Assembly: GCA_910585265.1 (NCBI GenBank)
Contig: CAJUCA010000062.1
Location: forward strand, 1-16,580
Length of the DNA stretch: 16,580 nucleotides
Direction: 5' to 3'
Origin: an uncultured Oscillospiraceae bacterium
Lineage (GTDB): Bacteria; Bacillota; Clostridia; Oscillospirales; Oscillospiraceae
The translations under genes were made by a program, and so were the position numbers. The first letter of the stretch is position 1. Each line of letters begins with the position of its first letter. This document shows positions 1 to 6,481 of the stretch, one piece after another. The notes beneath the pieces were generated by a model. The model was not told the DNA's origin and ran no database searches. It was given only the letters and a program-made list of their open reading frames with translations.

Positions 1-2
1 CC

Positions 3-89
3 AGCATTTATTCCGGTTTCTTCAAAAACTGGCACAAGGAAAACCTGGATGGCACGCTGGCGGAGCTGAAGGGGTTGGGGAGTTGTTGA
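3..89 (+). CDS. 3' end of an unidentified gene (partial)
   Basis: An open frame enters from the left edge and ends at TGA 87-89, giving 28 residues that finish in LAELKGLGSC. Charge and composition (Lys/Glu-rich, with aromatic FFKNWHKEN) look like a real protein C-terminus rather than noise, but the fragment is too short to assign a family. Its stop codon lies inside the first TTGACCCAC repeat (86-94). It is followed by a tRNA-like 3' end and a terminator, so the gene probably belongs to a neighbouring element or the chromosome rather than to the integrase-bearing element. Function unknown. Confidence 0.45.
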   Translation, partial: SIYSGFFKNWHKENLDGTLAELKGLGSC

Positions 90-94
90 CCCAC
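86..94 (+). repeat. TTGACCCAC repeat, candidate integrase arm site (left, outer)
   Basis: An exact copy of the 9-mer that recurs at 13976 and 14242, in the same orientation. It lies just left of a tRNA-like 3' end. Tyrosine integrases of the Tn916 class bind short direct repeats (arm sites) flanking the crossover core. That role is inferred here from position and repetition. Only a single unit is present, unlike the paired units on the right. Confidence 0.4.
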
Positions 95-118
95 TTTAAG
101 ACTCAGAATAGGATGCTC

Positions 119-146
119 GTTGGATCAAGCCCATCTTCTGCAACCA
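119..146 (+). other. decayed tRNA 3' end (possible att remnant)
   Basis: The sequence can be laid out as a T arm and acceptor strand. A five-base stem (119-123 with 131-135) has one mismatch and encloses a seven-base loop. A seven-base acceptor strand (136-142), discriminator A and CCA at 144-146 follow, and a terminator comes directly after. The GCAACCA ending and spacing resemble initiator tRNA-Met, but the loop is ATCAAGC instead of the usual TTCRANN, and no 5' half is present. It is best read as an old attachment-site remnant. The call is tentative, because short tRNA-like endings can arise by chance. Confidence 0.35.
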
Positions 147-147
147 A

Positions 148-181
148 AAACGCCTTGAAATCTTGCGATTTCAGGGCGTTT
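148..181 (-). terminator. rho-independent terminator, probably bidirectional
   Basis: A 15-bp stem (148-162 with 167-181, one G:T-type mismatch) has a four-base loop. Read on the minus strand it ends in GGCGTTTTTGG and lies about 70 bp past the integrase stop, so it would end the integrase transcript. Read on the plus strand it directly follows the tRNA-like CCA, the usual place for a tRNA terminator. Confidence 0.75.
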
Positions 182-228
182 CCATTGTTTTTGATAGAAA
201 ATAATTCAGAACAAAATGAATCAGCACT

Positions 229-236
229 TTGACCCA
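229..236 (+). repeat. TTGACCCA repeat beside the integrase stop (inner arm-like site)
   Basis: An eight-base match to the TTGACCCAC repeat, between the terminator and the integrase stop codon. With the copy at 86 it brackets the tRNA-like remnant, mirroring the right-hand junction. The next base breaks the consensus (CAT instead of CAC). The arm-site role is inferred. Confidence 0.35.
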
Positions 237-249
237 TAGAAAACAGTAT

Positions 250-1410
250 TTAGCACCCGGCAACATCAGAGAGGATATTCGCCATGGTTTCCGCTGCCCG
301 ATCCTGCATCTGCCGGGTAGCGTGGGTGTAGGTGCGCAGAGTGAAGCCCGCGTCGTAGTGGCCCAGCATACTGGAGACTGTCTTGATATCCACGCCGTTC
401 TGGAGTGCCAAGGTGGCGAAGGTATGCCTCAGATCGTGGAAGCGGATGTGTTCCAGCCCAGCATCCCGGAGGATCTTCTCGTGGAGCTTTACCACGGAGT
501 CGGGGTAGTACATTTCCCCGGTGGTACTGGAGGGGAACATATAGGGGTTCTCGGGGTGCTTTTCATGCTCTTGGATCAGCAGGTCTACCGCCTCCTGGGG
601 GATGGACACCCTCCGCACCGAGGTCTCAGTCTTGGGCCGGGAGAGGGTCAGTTTCCCGCTGGGGTTTTTGATGTACTGCTTGCTGACCGAAATCGTCCTG
701 TTCTGGATATCCAGGTCATCCCAGAGGAGGGCAACCAGCTCGCCTTTCCGCAGGCCGCTCACCAGCTCCAGATAGAACATCGGGAGCACTCCGCGGGCAT
801 CAGCGGCCTCCAGATAAGACTTCAGGTGCTCGGGCCGGAGGGTTTTCATCTCCACTTTCTGCACCTTGGGGGCAATGCAGTCGTCGGTGGGGTTGCGAGG
901 GATGAGCCGCTCCTTCACCGCCCGTTCGAACGCACTGTGGAGCATCAGGTGGACGCTTCGGACGGTGGTACTGCTCAGGCCTGGGTTGCCATGGCCGCTG
1001 CGTTGGTTCACCCGGCCATGCTCCATCAAATCTTTGTACATCTTTTGAAGATCCCGGGAGGTCAGCTTTTTCAGCTTGATCTTCCCGATGCGGGGGATAG
1101 TATAGGTTTCGATCATCAGCTTGTAGCGGTCTGCCGTGGCCTGCCGGATATTGGGCAGGGCGTAGAGATCATACCAGGCGCGCAGCCAGGTGGCGACGGT
1201 GTATTCATCGGTGCGGGTCACGTCCACCTGCTGGGCCTGCTCCACCGCTGCCTTGAGTTTTTCTTTGGTTTCAGCCTGGGTGCGGCCCAGGACATTTTTG
1301 ATGATACGCTTGCCGGTGTCGGGATCGTAGCCTGCGGTATATCGGCCCTCCCAGCGGCCGTCCGAACGCTTCCGCAGATTTCCCTCGCCGTTGGCGCGGC
1401 GTTTTGACAT
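250..1410 (-). CDS. int: tyrosine-family site-specific integrase
   Basis: A 386-residue phage/Tn916-type integrase. It would catalyse strand exchange between the element's att site and the chromosome. Residues 1-60 form an AP2-like arm-binding start (GNLRKRSDGRWEGRYT), residues about 70-170 a SAM-like core-binding domain, and residues about 190-365 the catalytic domain. The catalytic set is complete: R221 (SGLRKGEL), K260 (RPKTETSVR), H325 and R328 (HDLRH), H351 and nucleophile Y361 (TYTH). Length is normal for the family. The ATG is preceded by GGAGG at a 10-base spacing, lying in the tail of the upstream DUF6809 gene, and the six-base gap implies one transcript. The gene points outward to the left end of the element, with a tRNA-like remnant and TTGACCCA repeats beyond its stop, as expected for an integrase next to its att site. 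The gene looks intact. Confidence 0.95.
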   Translation of the reverse strand: MSKRRANGEGNLRKRSDGRWEGRYTAGYDPDTGKRIIKNVLGRTQAETKEKLKAAVEQAQQVDVTRTDEYTVATWLRAWYDLYALPNIRQATADRYKLMIETYTIPRIGKIKLKKLTSRDLQKMYKDLMEHGRVNQRSGHGNPGLSSTTVRSVHLMLHSAFERAVKERLIPRNPTDDCIAPKVQKVEMKTLRPEHLKSYLEAADARGVLPMFYLELVSGLRKGELVALLWDDLDIQNRTISVSKQYIKNPSGKLTLSRPKTETSVRRVSIPQEAVDLLIQEHEKHPENPYMFPSSTTGEMYYPDSVVKLHEKILRDAGLEHIRFHDLRHTFATLALQNGVDIKTVSSMLGHYDAGFTLRTYTHATRQMQDRAAETMANILSDVAGC

Positions 1411-1416
1411 AACTTA

Positions 1417-1710
1417 TCAGCCTCCAGTCTTTATGTTGCCGTCATTGTCATCCATGGACTCGGCCATCATCCTGACGCCCAGCCGGAAGCCCAGGACGAA
1501 ATTTTCCAACGCCGTGATGCTGTCGATTTCATGTTGCGATTCAATGAGCTTTTCCAAGATCACTTGCCCAGTCTCGTCGAGCTGCTCCGTGAGCTGTTTC
1601 TCGAAGCGGGCCACACGGTCTGCTGCCTGTTTCAGCTCCGAATGGGGTGCCATGTCCTGCGCGTTGGGCATAATGTTGCCGTAGTAAAGATGTTCCAAGG
1701 TTTTTCTCAT
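1417..1710 (-). CDS. DUF6809 family protein
   Basis: A 97-residue protein beginning MRKTLEHLYYGN and ending with a conserved-looking FVLGFRLGVRMMAES segment. This pattern (LEDLYYGN start, GFRLG end) matches the DUF6809 family common on Clostridia mobile elements, whose function is unknown. The middle is helical and charged (residues 25-75), suggesting a small helical bundle. The frame extends 20 codons further upstream, but AGGAGG eight bases before 1710 fixes this start. It is cotranscribed with the integrase (six-base gap), so a role in integration or its control is possible but unproven. No DNA-binding motif is visible. The family call is from recognition of the sequence pattern and was not searched. 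Confidence 0.8.
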   Translation of the reverse strand: MRKTLEHLYYGNIMPNAQDMAPHSELKQAADRVARFEKQLTEQLDETGQVILEKLIESQHEIDSITALENFVLGFRLGVRMMAESMDDNDGNIKTGG

Positions 1711-1885
1711 TGTTTTCGCCTCCTGTAGCGACACACCATACCACAGGCCAGCGGAAATAGCCATGGCCAACGGCGAGAGTTATCAGAACAGACATATATT
1801 TTTGCGGCGTGCTATATGGCTTTTCTTTGTAGACAGTGGTGCAATTCGCATTCCTGCACAACGGCGCACATAGGGGCCGAGACAC

Positions 1886-1908
1886 TGTGGCGCAGATTTT
1901 AAGTGGGG
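1886..1908 (+). repeat. 23-bp GGCGCA box, copy 1
   Basis: Reads tgtggcgcagattttaag then tgggg, abutting the mobA stop codon. It matches copies at 5521 and 12736 at 18 of 23 positions each, all in the same orientation. It marks the right edge of the integrase block. Function unknown. Confidence 0.4.
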
Positions 1909-2901
1909 TTACATGGTTTGCCCGCAGTGTTGATCGCCGCTGAACTTCTGCCCCATGGCCATTTTCTTTAGCACCTCCCGGCAGTGCTGCTTGCTGTCCG
2001 TCCAGGTGGGCGGCACGGGGAGATGCCACTCGTTATCCCGCTCCAGGTCGGCCGCCACCTGGAACCACCCGGCGGCCAGCTCGCCCAGCCAACCCTCATC
2101 TGGCTCTGGGGTAGTGAGACGGAAGCCAGTGGCCTGCCGATAGAGGAACAGCATCTCCAGATTTTCTTTGAGGAAGGTTTCATCATGGAGGCTGCTGTCC
2201 CGGCATTTACGACCGTTAGGGCAGGTGAAGGTGATGTGCTTCCGATTTGGAGACCAGCTCACCTCGTAACCTTCCAGCTCCATGTTTTCGATGAAGCCCT
2301 CCCGGCTGGTGGCGTATTCCAGCACCTCGTTGATGGCCTGGATCAGATCCAGTTTCCAGCTGTCACCGCGCAGGCCAGCCTGGTATTCGCCGGGCTTCAT
2401 GCGCTTCTTTTTCTTTTGCTGCTCAGGCTGCTCCAGCGCACTCAGACCATGAGCGAGACAAATTTCATCGTTCACTTTTCGGTGTGTCAGCAGATCGCTG
2501 TAGCTCTGGTGGAGCTTGTGACCATCCTTGTAGCTGACGCTGTTCACCACCATGTGGTTGTGCAGGTGGCCGGTGTCGACGTGGGTGGCGATCACCACCT
2601 CGAAGCCTGGAAACTGCCGCTGGGCGAACTCCAGGCCGATGGCGTTGACCTCCTGGGGTGTGATATTATCCTCTGCGGAGAAGGACTGGACGAAATGATA
2701 GAACTGCGTCCCTCCTGTTTTGCGGAAGTGTTCTTTGGTCATCTGCATCTCGAGGAAGGCGGACTGGGGAACGCAGTTGCTGCCAGTGACCAGCCACGCG
2801 TCGCCCCAGCGGGTTTTCTTCTCCTGCTTCACGTAGTCGATCACGCCGCGCATCGAACTGGCGGACTGCTTTTTGCACTGGATCGCGGTGAAGGTTGCCA
2901 T
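1909..2901 (-). CDS. mobA: MobA-type relaxase (MobP family)
   Basis: A 330-residue conjugative relaxase that would nick oriT and pilot the strand into a recipient, using another element's secretion system. The N-terminal half is the relaxase domain. Y23 in IDYVKQE is the likely nicking tyrosine. The metal-binding motif HVDTGHLHNH puts histidines at 107, 112, 114 and 116 with N115. Residues 160-170 are a Lys-rich patch. The C-terminal half has no recognised helicase or primase domain, and the protein is on the short side for Firmicute relaxases (often 400 or more residues), so it may be naturally compact or shortened. Its ATG overlaps the mobC stop by one base (TGATG), which implies translational coupling. 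The relaxase makes the element mobilisable. No type IV secretion genes are in the window, so it is not self-transmissible on what is seen. Confidence 0.92.
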   Translation of the reverse strand: MATFTAIQCKKQSASSMRGVIDYVKQEKKTRWGDAWLVTGSNCVPQSAFLEMQMTKEHFRKTGGTQFYHFVQSFSAEDNITPQEVNAIGLEFAQRQFPGFEVVIATHVDTGHLHNHMVVNSVSYKDGHKLHQSYSDLLTHRKVNDEICLAHGLSALEQPEQQKKKKRMKPGEYQAGLRGDSWKLDLIQAINEVLEYATSREGFIENMELEGYEVSWSPNRKHITFTCPNGRKCRDSSLHDETFLKENLEMLFLYRQATGFRLTTPEPDEGWLGELAAGWFQVAADLERDNEWHLPVPPTWTDSKQHCREVLKKMAMGQKFSGDQHCGQTM

Positions 2902-3215
2902 CAGCGCACCTCCCGGATCACCGCACTCACTGCGTCACACAGCCGGGTGTATGCCCCAATCAAATCATCGCCGCGCAGGACGGTGATCCGTCCCATGTTG
3001 GCCAGGGTGGTGAGCTGGTTGAGGTTGCGGCCCTGGGCTTTCAGCTCGGAGAGCAGATCGTCCAGTCCGTCCACCCGGACGATCTCCTTCCCCAAGGCGC
3101 AGGTGGTGAGGTAATCCGTGACAGTCATCCCAGCGGCCTTGGCCCGCTGGTGGATAACTTTTTTATCTGCCGGGGTCATCCGGGCGGTGATGATCTCGGT
3201 TTTCTTCTTCTGCAT
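2901..3215 (-). CDS. mobC: mobilisation accessory protein MobC
   Basis: A 104-residue relaxosome protein. The N-terminus (TEIITARMTPADKKVIHQRA, residues 6-25) looks like the ribbon-helix-helix type DNA-binding start seen in MobC proteins, followed by AAGMTVTDYL. The C-terminal half carries the MobC motif GRNLNQLTTLAN (residues about 62-73). MobC proteins bind near oriT, melt the nick region and recruit the relaxase. The start has AGGA six bases upstream. It sits directly downstream of the GC-rich hairpin region and overlaps mobA by one base, the standard oriT-mobC-mobA order. The gene looks intact. Confidence 0.92.
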   Translation of the reverse strand: MQKKKTEIITARMTPADKKVIHQRAKAAGMTVTDYLTTCALGKEIVRVDGLDDLLSELKAQGRNLNQLTTLANMGRITVLRGDDLIGAYTRLCDAVSAVIREVR

Positions 3216-3219
3216 TTAT

Positions 3220-3519
3220 GTCCTTTCTCCCCCTTCAGGGGGCAGGGGGGGCCGGGGCAGTGCCCCGGCGAGTGCGGGCGGCGTATAGCCGGACGCGATG
3301 CTTGCCCCACCCAAACGGGTGGGCATCCGCCCCAACGGGGCGTTTCTGCGTTGTCCTTGCCCGGCACTCCCACGGTACTGTAGCGGGGCCAGATTACACA
3401 CACTCGCGCACAGCGGGTCACACGGGGGCCAACGCCGCGTTTCACGGTGCTGGGAGGGGGATGGATGCCACCCGGCCTGTGGGAGGGCCACAAGGGGTCT
3501 CAAAACGCGAAACACGGGG
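3220..3519 (-). other. GC-rich inverted-repeat region, likely oriT
   Basis: A gene-free stretch upstream of mobC with stacked perfect hairpins: CCGGGGCA/TGCCCCGG (3252-3268), CCCACCC/GGGTGGG (3306-3323) and CGCCCC/GGGGCG (3328-3342). The rest (3343-3519) is GC-rich without a clear gene. Several open frames cross it on both strands, but none has a good ribosome site or recognisable protein. Hairpins next to mobC are the expected form of a mobilisation origin. The nick site itself cannot be read from the sequence. The same DNA must also contain the mobC promoter, which was not identified. Confidence 0.5.
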
Positions 3520-3917
3520 TCATGCGCCTAACTGGAGGTGGGCGCGGGCAGTTTCCTGGGCCAGCCGCTCCAATTGCCGCTGATAGTGCGTCTCCAAAAC
3601 ATCTTGAAATGGGGAGACGGTATAGAGCAGGTTGCCATTTCGCTTTACGCCCGCTTTGGTGGTGACGGTAGTGGGTTCGGTGCAGATTAGGCCCTTGCGT
3701 TCAAGGGAGGAACGTATTTGGCAACCGTGTTTTCCGTCATGCCCGCCGCTTTGCCAATCGTTTTATAGCTGGGCCAGCACTGGCCTGTTTTCCGGTTGGC
3801 ACAGCAGAGCAGATAGGAGTAGACGGCGAGTTCGCCGGGGCAGAGGCCGAGGATAAAAATCTCATTGGGAAATGGGAACGTGTTCTTCAAGGGATCAAAT
3901 TTTTGCCGTCGGCTCAA
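3520..3917 (-). pseudogene. HTH replication-like protein, broken by a single-base frameshift
   Basis: The intact product would be about 132 residues. From a TTG start (overlapping the upstream stop by four bases) the frame encodes SRRQKFDPLKNTFPFPNEIF, then GLCPGELAVYSYLL and a winged-HTH segment WPSYKTIGKAAGMTENTVAKYV. The frame then runs into PPLNARA and stops at 3687. The adjacent frame continues perfectly with SLERKGLICTEPTTV, GVKRNGNLLYTVSPFQDVL and ends LQLGA at TGA 3520-3522. One missing base near 3705-3713 (a G/C run) explains it: restoring it gives KYV-x-SLERKGLI, the usual wing of such HTH proteins. Homologous HTH proteins on mobile elements are often annotated as replication initiators or regulators. 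Decay, sequencing error and programmed frameshifting cannot be separated here. Confidence 0.75.
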
Positions 3918-4129
3918 CGGCTCTCACCGCCCTTCGTGTGCCGCTCCACCCACTGGATAAATTTTTCTTTGGGCACTACGATCCGGCTGCCGACTTTGAG
4001 CACCGGGAAATCTGCTTCGTGCATTAACTCGTAGCTGCTGGACGGGGCGATGCCCAGCACCTTTGCCACTGTTGCCGCGTTGAGAAACAACGGCAGATCA
4101 TCATAGCTTTTGTACTCAGATACTTTCAT
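3914..4129 (-). CDS. excisionase-like helix-turn-helix DNA-binding protein
   Basis: A 71-residue protein. After a short acidic start, residues about 14-62 (FLNAATVAKVLGIAPSSSYE to VVPKEKFIQWVE) form the MerR-like winged HTH of the excisionase/HTH_17 family, with the typical V-G-S-R-I-V-V-P-K-E wing. Such proteins bend DNA at att sites or regulate element genes. A second ATG lies two codons upstream (4135), but AAGGAAG touches that codon, whereas it sits six bases from the ATG at 4129, so the shorter start is preferred. The stop overlaps the TTG start of the broken HTH gene by four bases. An imperfect inverted repeat lies in the divergent region upstream, a plausible self-regulation site. Whether it is a true xis for the integrase is not shown. 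Confidence 0.85.
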   Translation of the reverse strand: MKVSEYKSYDDLPLFLNAATVAKVLGIAPSSSYELMHEADFPVLKVGSRIVVPKEKFIQWVERHTKGGESR

Positions 4130-4164
4130 TTTCATCTTCCTTTCGTAAATTTCTATTGGTTACC

Positions 4165-4204
4165 AGCTGTACCCCTTCCCTTTGGGACAGCTCCATGATA
4201 AAAT
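4165..4204 (+). promoter_or_regulatory. divergent promoter/operator region
   Basis: An imperfect inverted repeat, AGCTGTACCC (4165-4174) and TGGGACAGCT (4183-4192), lies just upstream of an extended -10 (TG at 4196, TAAAAT at 4199-4204) that would drive the DUF6076 gene. No good -35 is visible, as expected for an extended -10 promoter. The repeat overlaps where RNA polymerase would sit and lies between two divergent genes, one encoding an HTH protein, so repression by that protein is a reasonable inference. Confidence 0.4.
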
Positions 4205-4230
4205 AACCGCAGAGAGTTTTACATCAGGAA

Positions 4231-5515
4231 GTGATCTTTTTGGAAAATAAATTGCGCGGGATACTGAGTGGGTCACAGTTGTTGCTGGTGGAGAAAGGAG
4301 TTGGCCTGTTTTCAACGGTACTCCGCTATGAGGATGGGACGGAGAAGCAGCTTCCGGCCACCACACCGGCGAAGGAACTGATTTCCGCCGCGGAGATTGA
4401 CTACCGGCCATACCGTCGGGAGATCAAACGGCTACGGGACGAGCATCTGCTGTTCGCGGCGCGGCTGGATATCCCAGCGGCGGATTTTGAGGACTTTGTG
4501 GCGGAGACGCTGTTGCTGCCGTCCATGCTTCAGAAGGCAGACCCAGTGAGTTTCTTTGTGCTGGGAGAACTTCTGGATCAGGCATTGCAGAGAGAGGACA
4601 GTGGCAGTGTGCTGTTCTTGCTGGACGCGGCACAGGAACTTCTGCACGTGCTGGAGGAGCCGATTCGCACTCAGGTCTACTTGCGGAACATTTTGGAGAT
4701 GGCCTTTGACGGGATGGAGCGGGCCAGTCAGCGGGAGCGGTTTGAGAAGCTGTGCCAAGTCTATCCGCAGGTGGGTAAGCTGTGTGATCCTATCAGCCTG
4801 CCAGAATCAGAGGTGGGGGAACCGGGCATTCACGGTGCACTCACTCTTTGGCCTGCGGCTTTTAGAACTGGCACTCTATTTTCAGCAGGATAAACAGCGG
4901 ATCGCCCGGTGTGAGTACTGCTGGGGCTGGTTCATCCCCAAGACGAAAAAAGCCACCCGGTACTGTGACCGGGTGACGGATGGTTTTCCGTGCAAAAAGC
5001 GGGGCGCAAGGTTTAAGCGGAACCTGGTGGAGGATCAGGATGGTGCGCTCAAGATCTGCAACCAACTGCGGGACAGGATGTATGCCCGCCTTCTGCGCTG
5101 GCAGGACGCCGCACCGAGTGAGCGTGACGGCTTAATTTCCATGGACTACGGGCTGTACGAGGCCTGGAGCGAGAATGCGCGGCTGGCCCGAATGGAGTAC
5201 CTGAAGGGGAAACTGACAGCGGAGGAGTTCCTGCAGCGGATCGACACTACCCACGAGCTGGAGAGCTACGAAGCGGGTAAGGCAGAACTGGTAGGGGAGA
5301 CTGCTTGGCGACATATGTTGGCAGGTAACCTCGGTTTTGATTCAGAAACGCACTATCCGGAAATGATACAGGTGCTTGACTTGGGTGCGGAGGAGCCAGA
5401 GTGGGAGATATACACGGCAGACGAACTGCAGCGGGAGGATCAGGCGGGGCATCAAAGCTTGCGGGAGCAATATGGAAGTGGCAGGTCTGGAGGTTCTACC
5501 TTTGGCCGTCCTTAG
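4231..5515 (+). pseudogene. DUF6076 protein gene, broken by a one-base insertion in a G run
   Basis: The full product would be about 428 residues. The first frame runs from 4231 (GTG; a TTG at 4240 with AGGAAGTGA before it is a better start) through LENKLRGILSG to PESEVG, then drifts into unrelated sequence and stops at 4893. The next frame continues with AFTVHSLFGLRLLELALYF and a treble-clef-like zinc site, CEYCWGWFIPKTKKATRYCD with a further Cys in FPCKKRG, ending at TAG 5513-5515. Removing one G from the five-G run at 4815-4819 joins the frames as SEVGNRAFTVHS. DUF6076 proteins are common on Clostridia mobile elements and their function is unknown. The CxxC-x14-C pattern suggests zinc and nucleic-acid binding. 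A homopolymer indel is typical of sequencing error, so the gene may be intact in the organism. Confidence 0.75.
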
Positions 5516-5520
5516 CCTAT

Positions 5521-5543
5521 TGTGGCGCAAATTTTGAGGTGCG
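5521..5543 (+). repeat. 23-bp GGCGCA box, copy 2
   Basis: Begins tgtggcgcaaattttgag, six bases past the DUF6076 stop, at the border between the transfer module and the LRR/SPFH cargo. It matches copy 1 (1886) at 18 of 23 positions. No terminator is obvious in the 88-base gap between the convergent genes. Confidence 0.4.
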
Positions 5544-5603
5544 TAGCCTTGTGCTTTAAAACAAATCAGTAATCCTTTACAGAACACGGTTTTTTGATAA
5601 AAA

Positions 5604-6461
5604 TTAGTAATCCTTTGGTTTGCCGCACCGGGAACATTTTGTGGTAAAGAAACCGGTAAAGCTGCCACCACAATGCTGGCACACATTTCCCATCTTTCGT
5701 TTTTTCTGAAGATATTCTGATTTAAGGCTTAAATACCAAGGCCCGCAGTTTTCTTCGCAGAACACGGGGTAATCATCACCATCCGTAGACTTCCTTTCAA
5801 AAATAGCTTGTGCGGGAAAACAACAGCCACCATTGCTATATATTTGTATAGACAATTTTTCCTTTTGATCTTCGGACATTATAACTTCGCGAAGTGTCGG
5901 ACAGTTTTCGAATGCACCACATTCCATACGTTCCCATTCAACCTGCTCTGGAATGTTGAGCACCTCAAGGCCGGAACCATAAAAGGCCTGACTCCCAATT
6001 GTTTTTATAGCCTCAGGCAGTGTGACTTTTTTTAAGGACCGGCATTCACAAAAGGCCCAGCCTCCAATTATTTCTAAAGCATCAGAGAATTCAATCCTTT
6101 CCAAGAGTTTACACCCGGAAAAAGCAAATCGACCAATTTCGATCACACCTGGACAAAATGCCACACTTTTGATTCCCAGGCAGTCGGCAAATGCCTTTTC
6201 ACCAATTTTGACCACAGAATCCGGTATGATTACGTCAGTGTCATTCCCGTTATACCGCTCCAACACACCGCCGCGAATGATAAAGTCCGCGTCCTGCGTC
6301 CTGACGGTCCCTTCAACAGAAACAGTTCCTTTGATTTTCTGCACTTTTTCACGCATACGTTCCACGCTGTACTGCATCCCGCAGCTGTCGCATACGGCTG
6401 TTTTGCCACTGGATTGCATGGTAAGAGCTCCACCGCAGATGTCACAGCATAATTTTTTCAT
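5604..6461 (-). CDS. LRR_5 protein with zinc ribbons at both ends
   Basis: A 285-residue predicted cytosolic protein with no signal peptide. The N-terminal zinc ribbon uses C6/C9 and C24/C27 (CDIC and CDSC). A linker of about 30 residues leads to BspA-type leucine-rich repeats (residues about 62-200), recognisable by IPDSVVKIGEKAFADC, GRFAFSGCKLLERIEF and GGWAFCECRSLKKVTL. A Cys-rich spacer follows, and a C-terminal zinc ribbon uses C261/C264 and C276/C279. LRR_5 repeats are usually protein-binding and mostly surface-located, so a zinc-ribbon-capped intracellular version is less common. It lies 20 bases after the SPFH gene in one operon, with a GAGG ribosome site, so it likely works with that membrane-scaffold protein. 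It shares repeat style with the lipoprotein at 7752. Biochemical function unknown. Confidence 0.85.
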   Translation of the reverse strand: MKKLCCDICGGALTMQSSGKTAVCDSCGMQYSVERMREKVQKIKGTVSVEGTVRTQDADFIIRGGVLERYNGNDTDVIIPDSVVKIGEKAFADCLGIKSVAFCPGVIEIGRFAFSGCKLLERIEFSDALEIIGGWAFCECRSLKKVTLPEAIKTIGSQAFYGSGLEVLNIPEQVEWERMECGAFENCPTLREVIMSEDQKEKLSIQIYSNGGCCFPAQAIFERKSTDGDDYPVFCEENCGPWYLSLKSEYLQKKRKMGNVCQHCGGSFTGFFTTKCSRCGKPKDY

Positions 6462-6481
6462 TGTTCCGTACCTCGCTCCAT

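Noticed and set aside
229..1407. 392-codon open frame on the plus strand opposite the integrase
   Set aside because: It is the GC-rich antisense shadow of the integrase. It has no ribosome site or family features, and the minus-strand product has a complete catalytic set.
1984..3114. 376-codon plus-strand frame
   Set aside because: Antisense to mobA and mobC, which are clear family members. Its composition reflects codon bias of the real genes.
3216..3515. Overlapping frames of 99-121 codons on both strands in the hairpin region
   Set aside because: They are Arg/Pro/Gly-rich with no ribosome sites or family signals, in very GC-rich DNA where open frames arise by chance.
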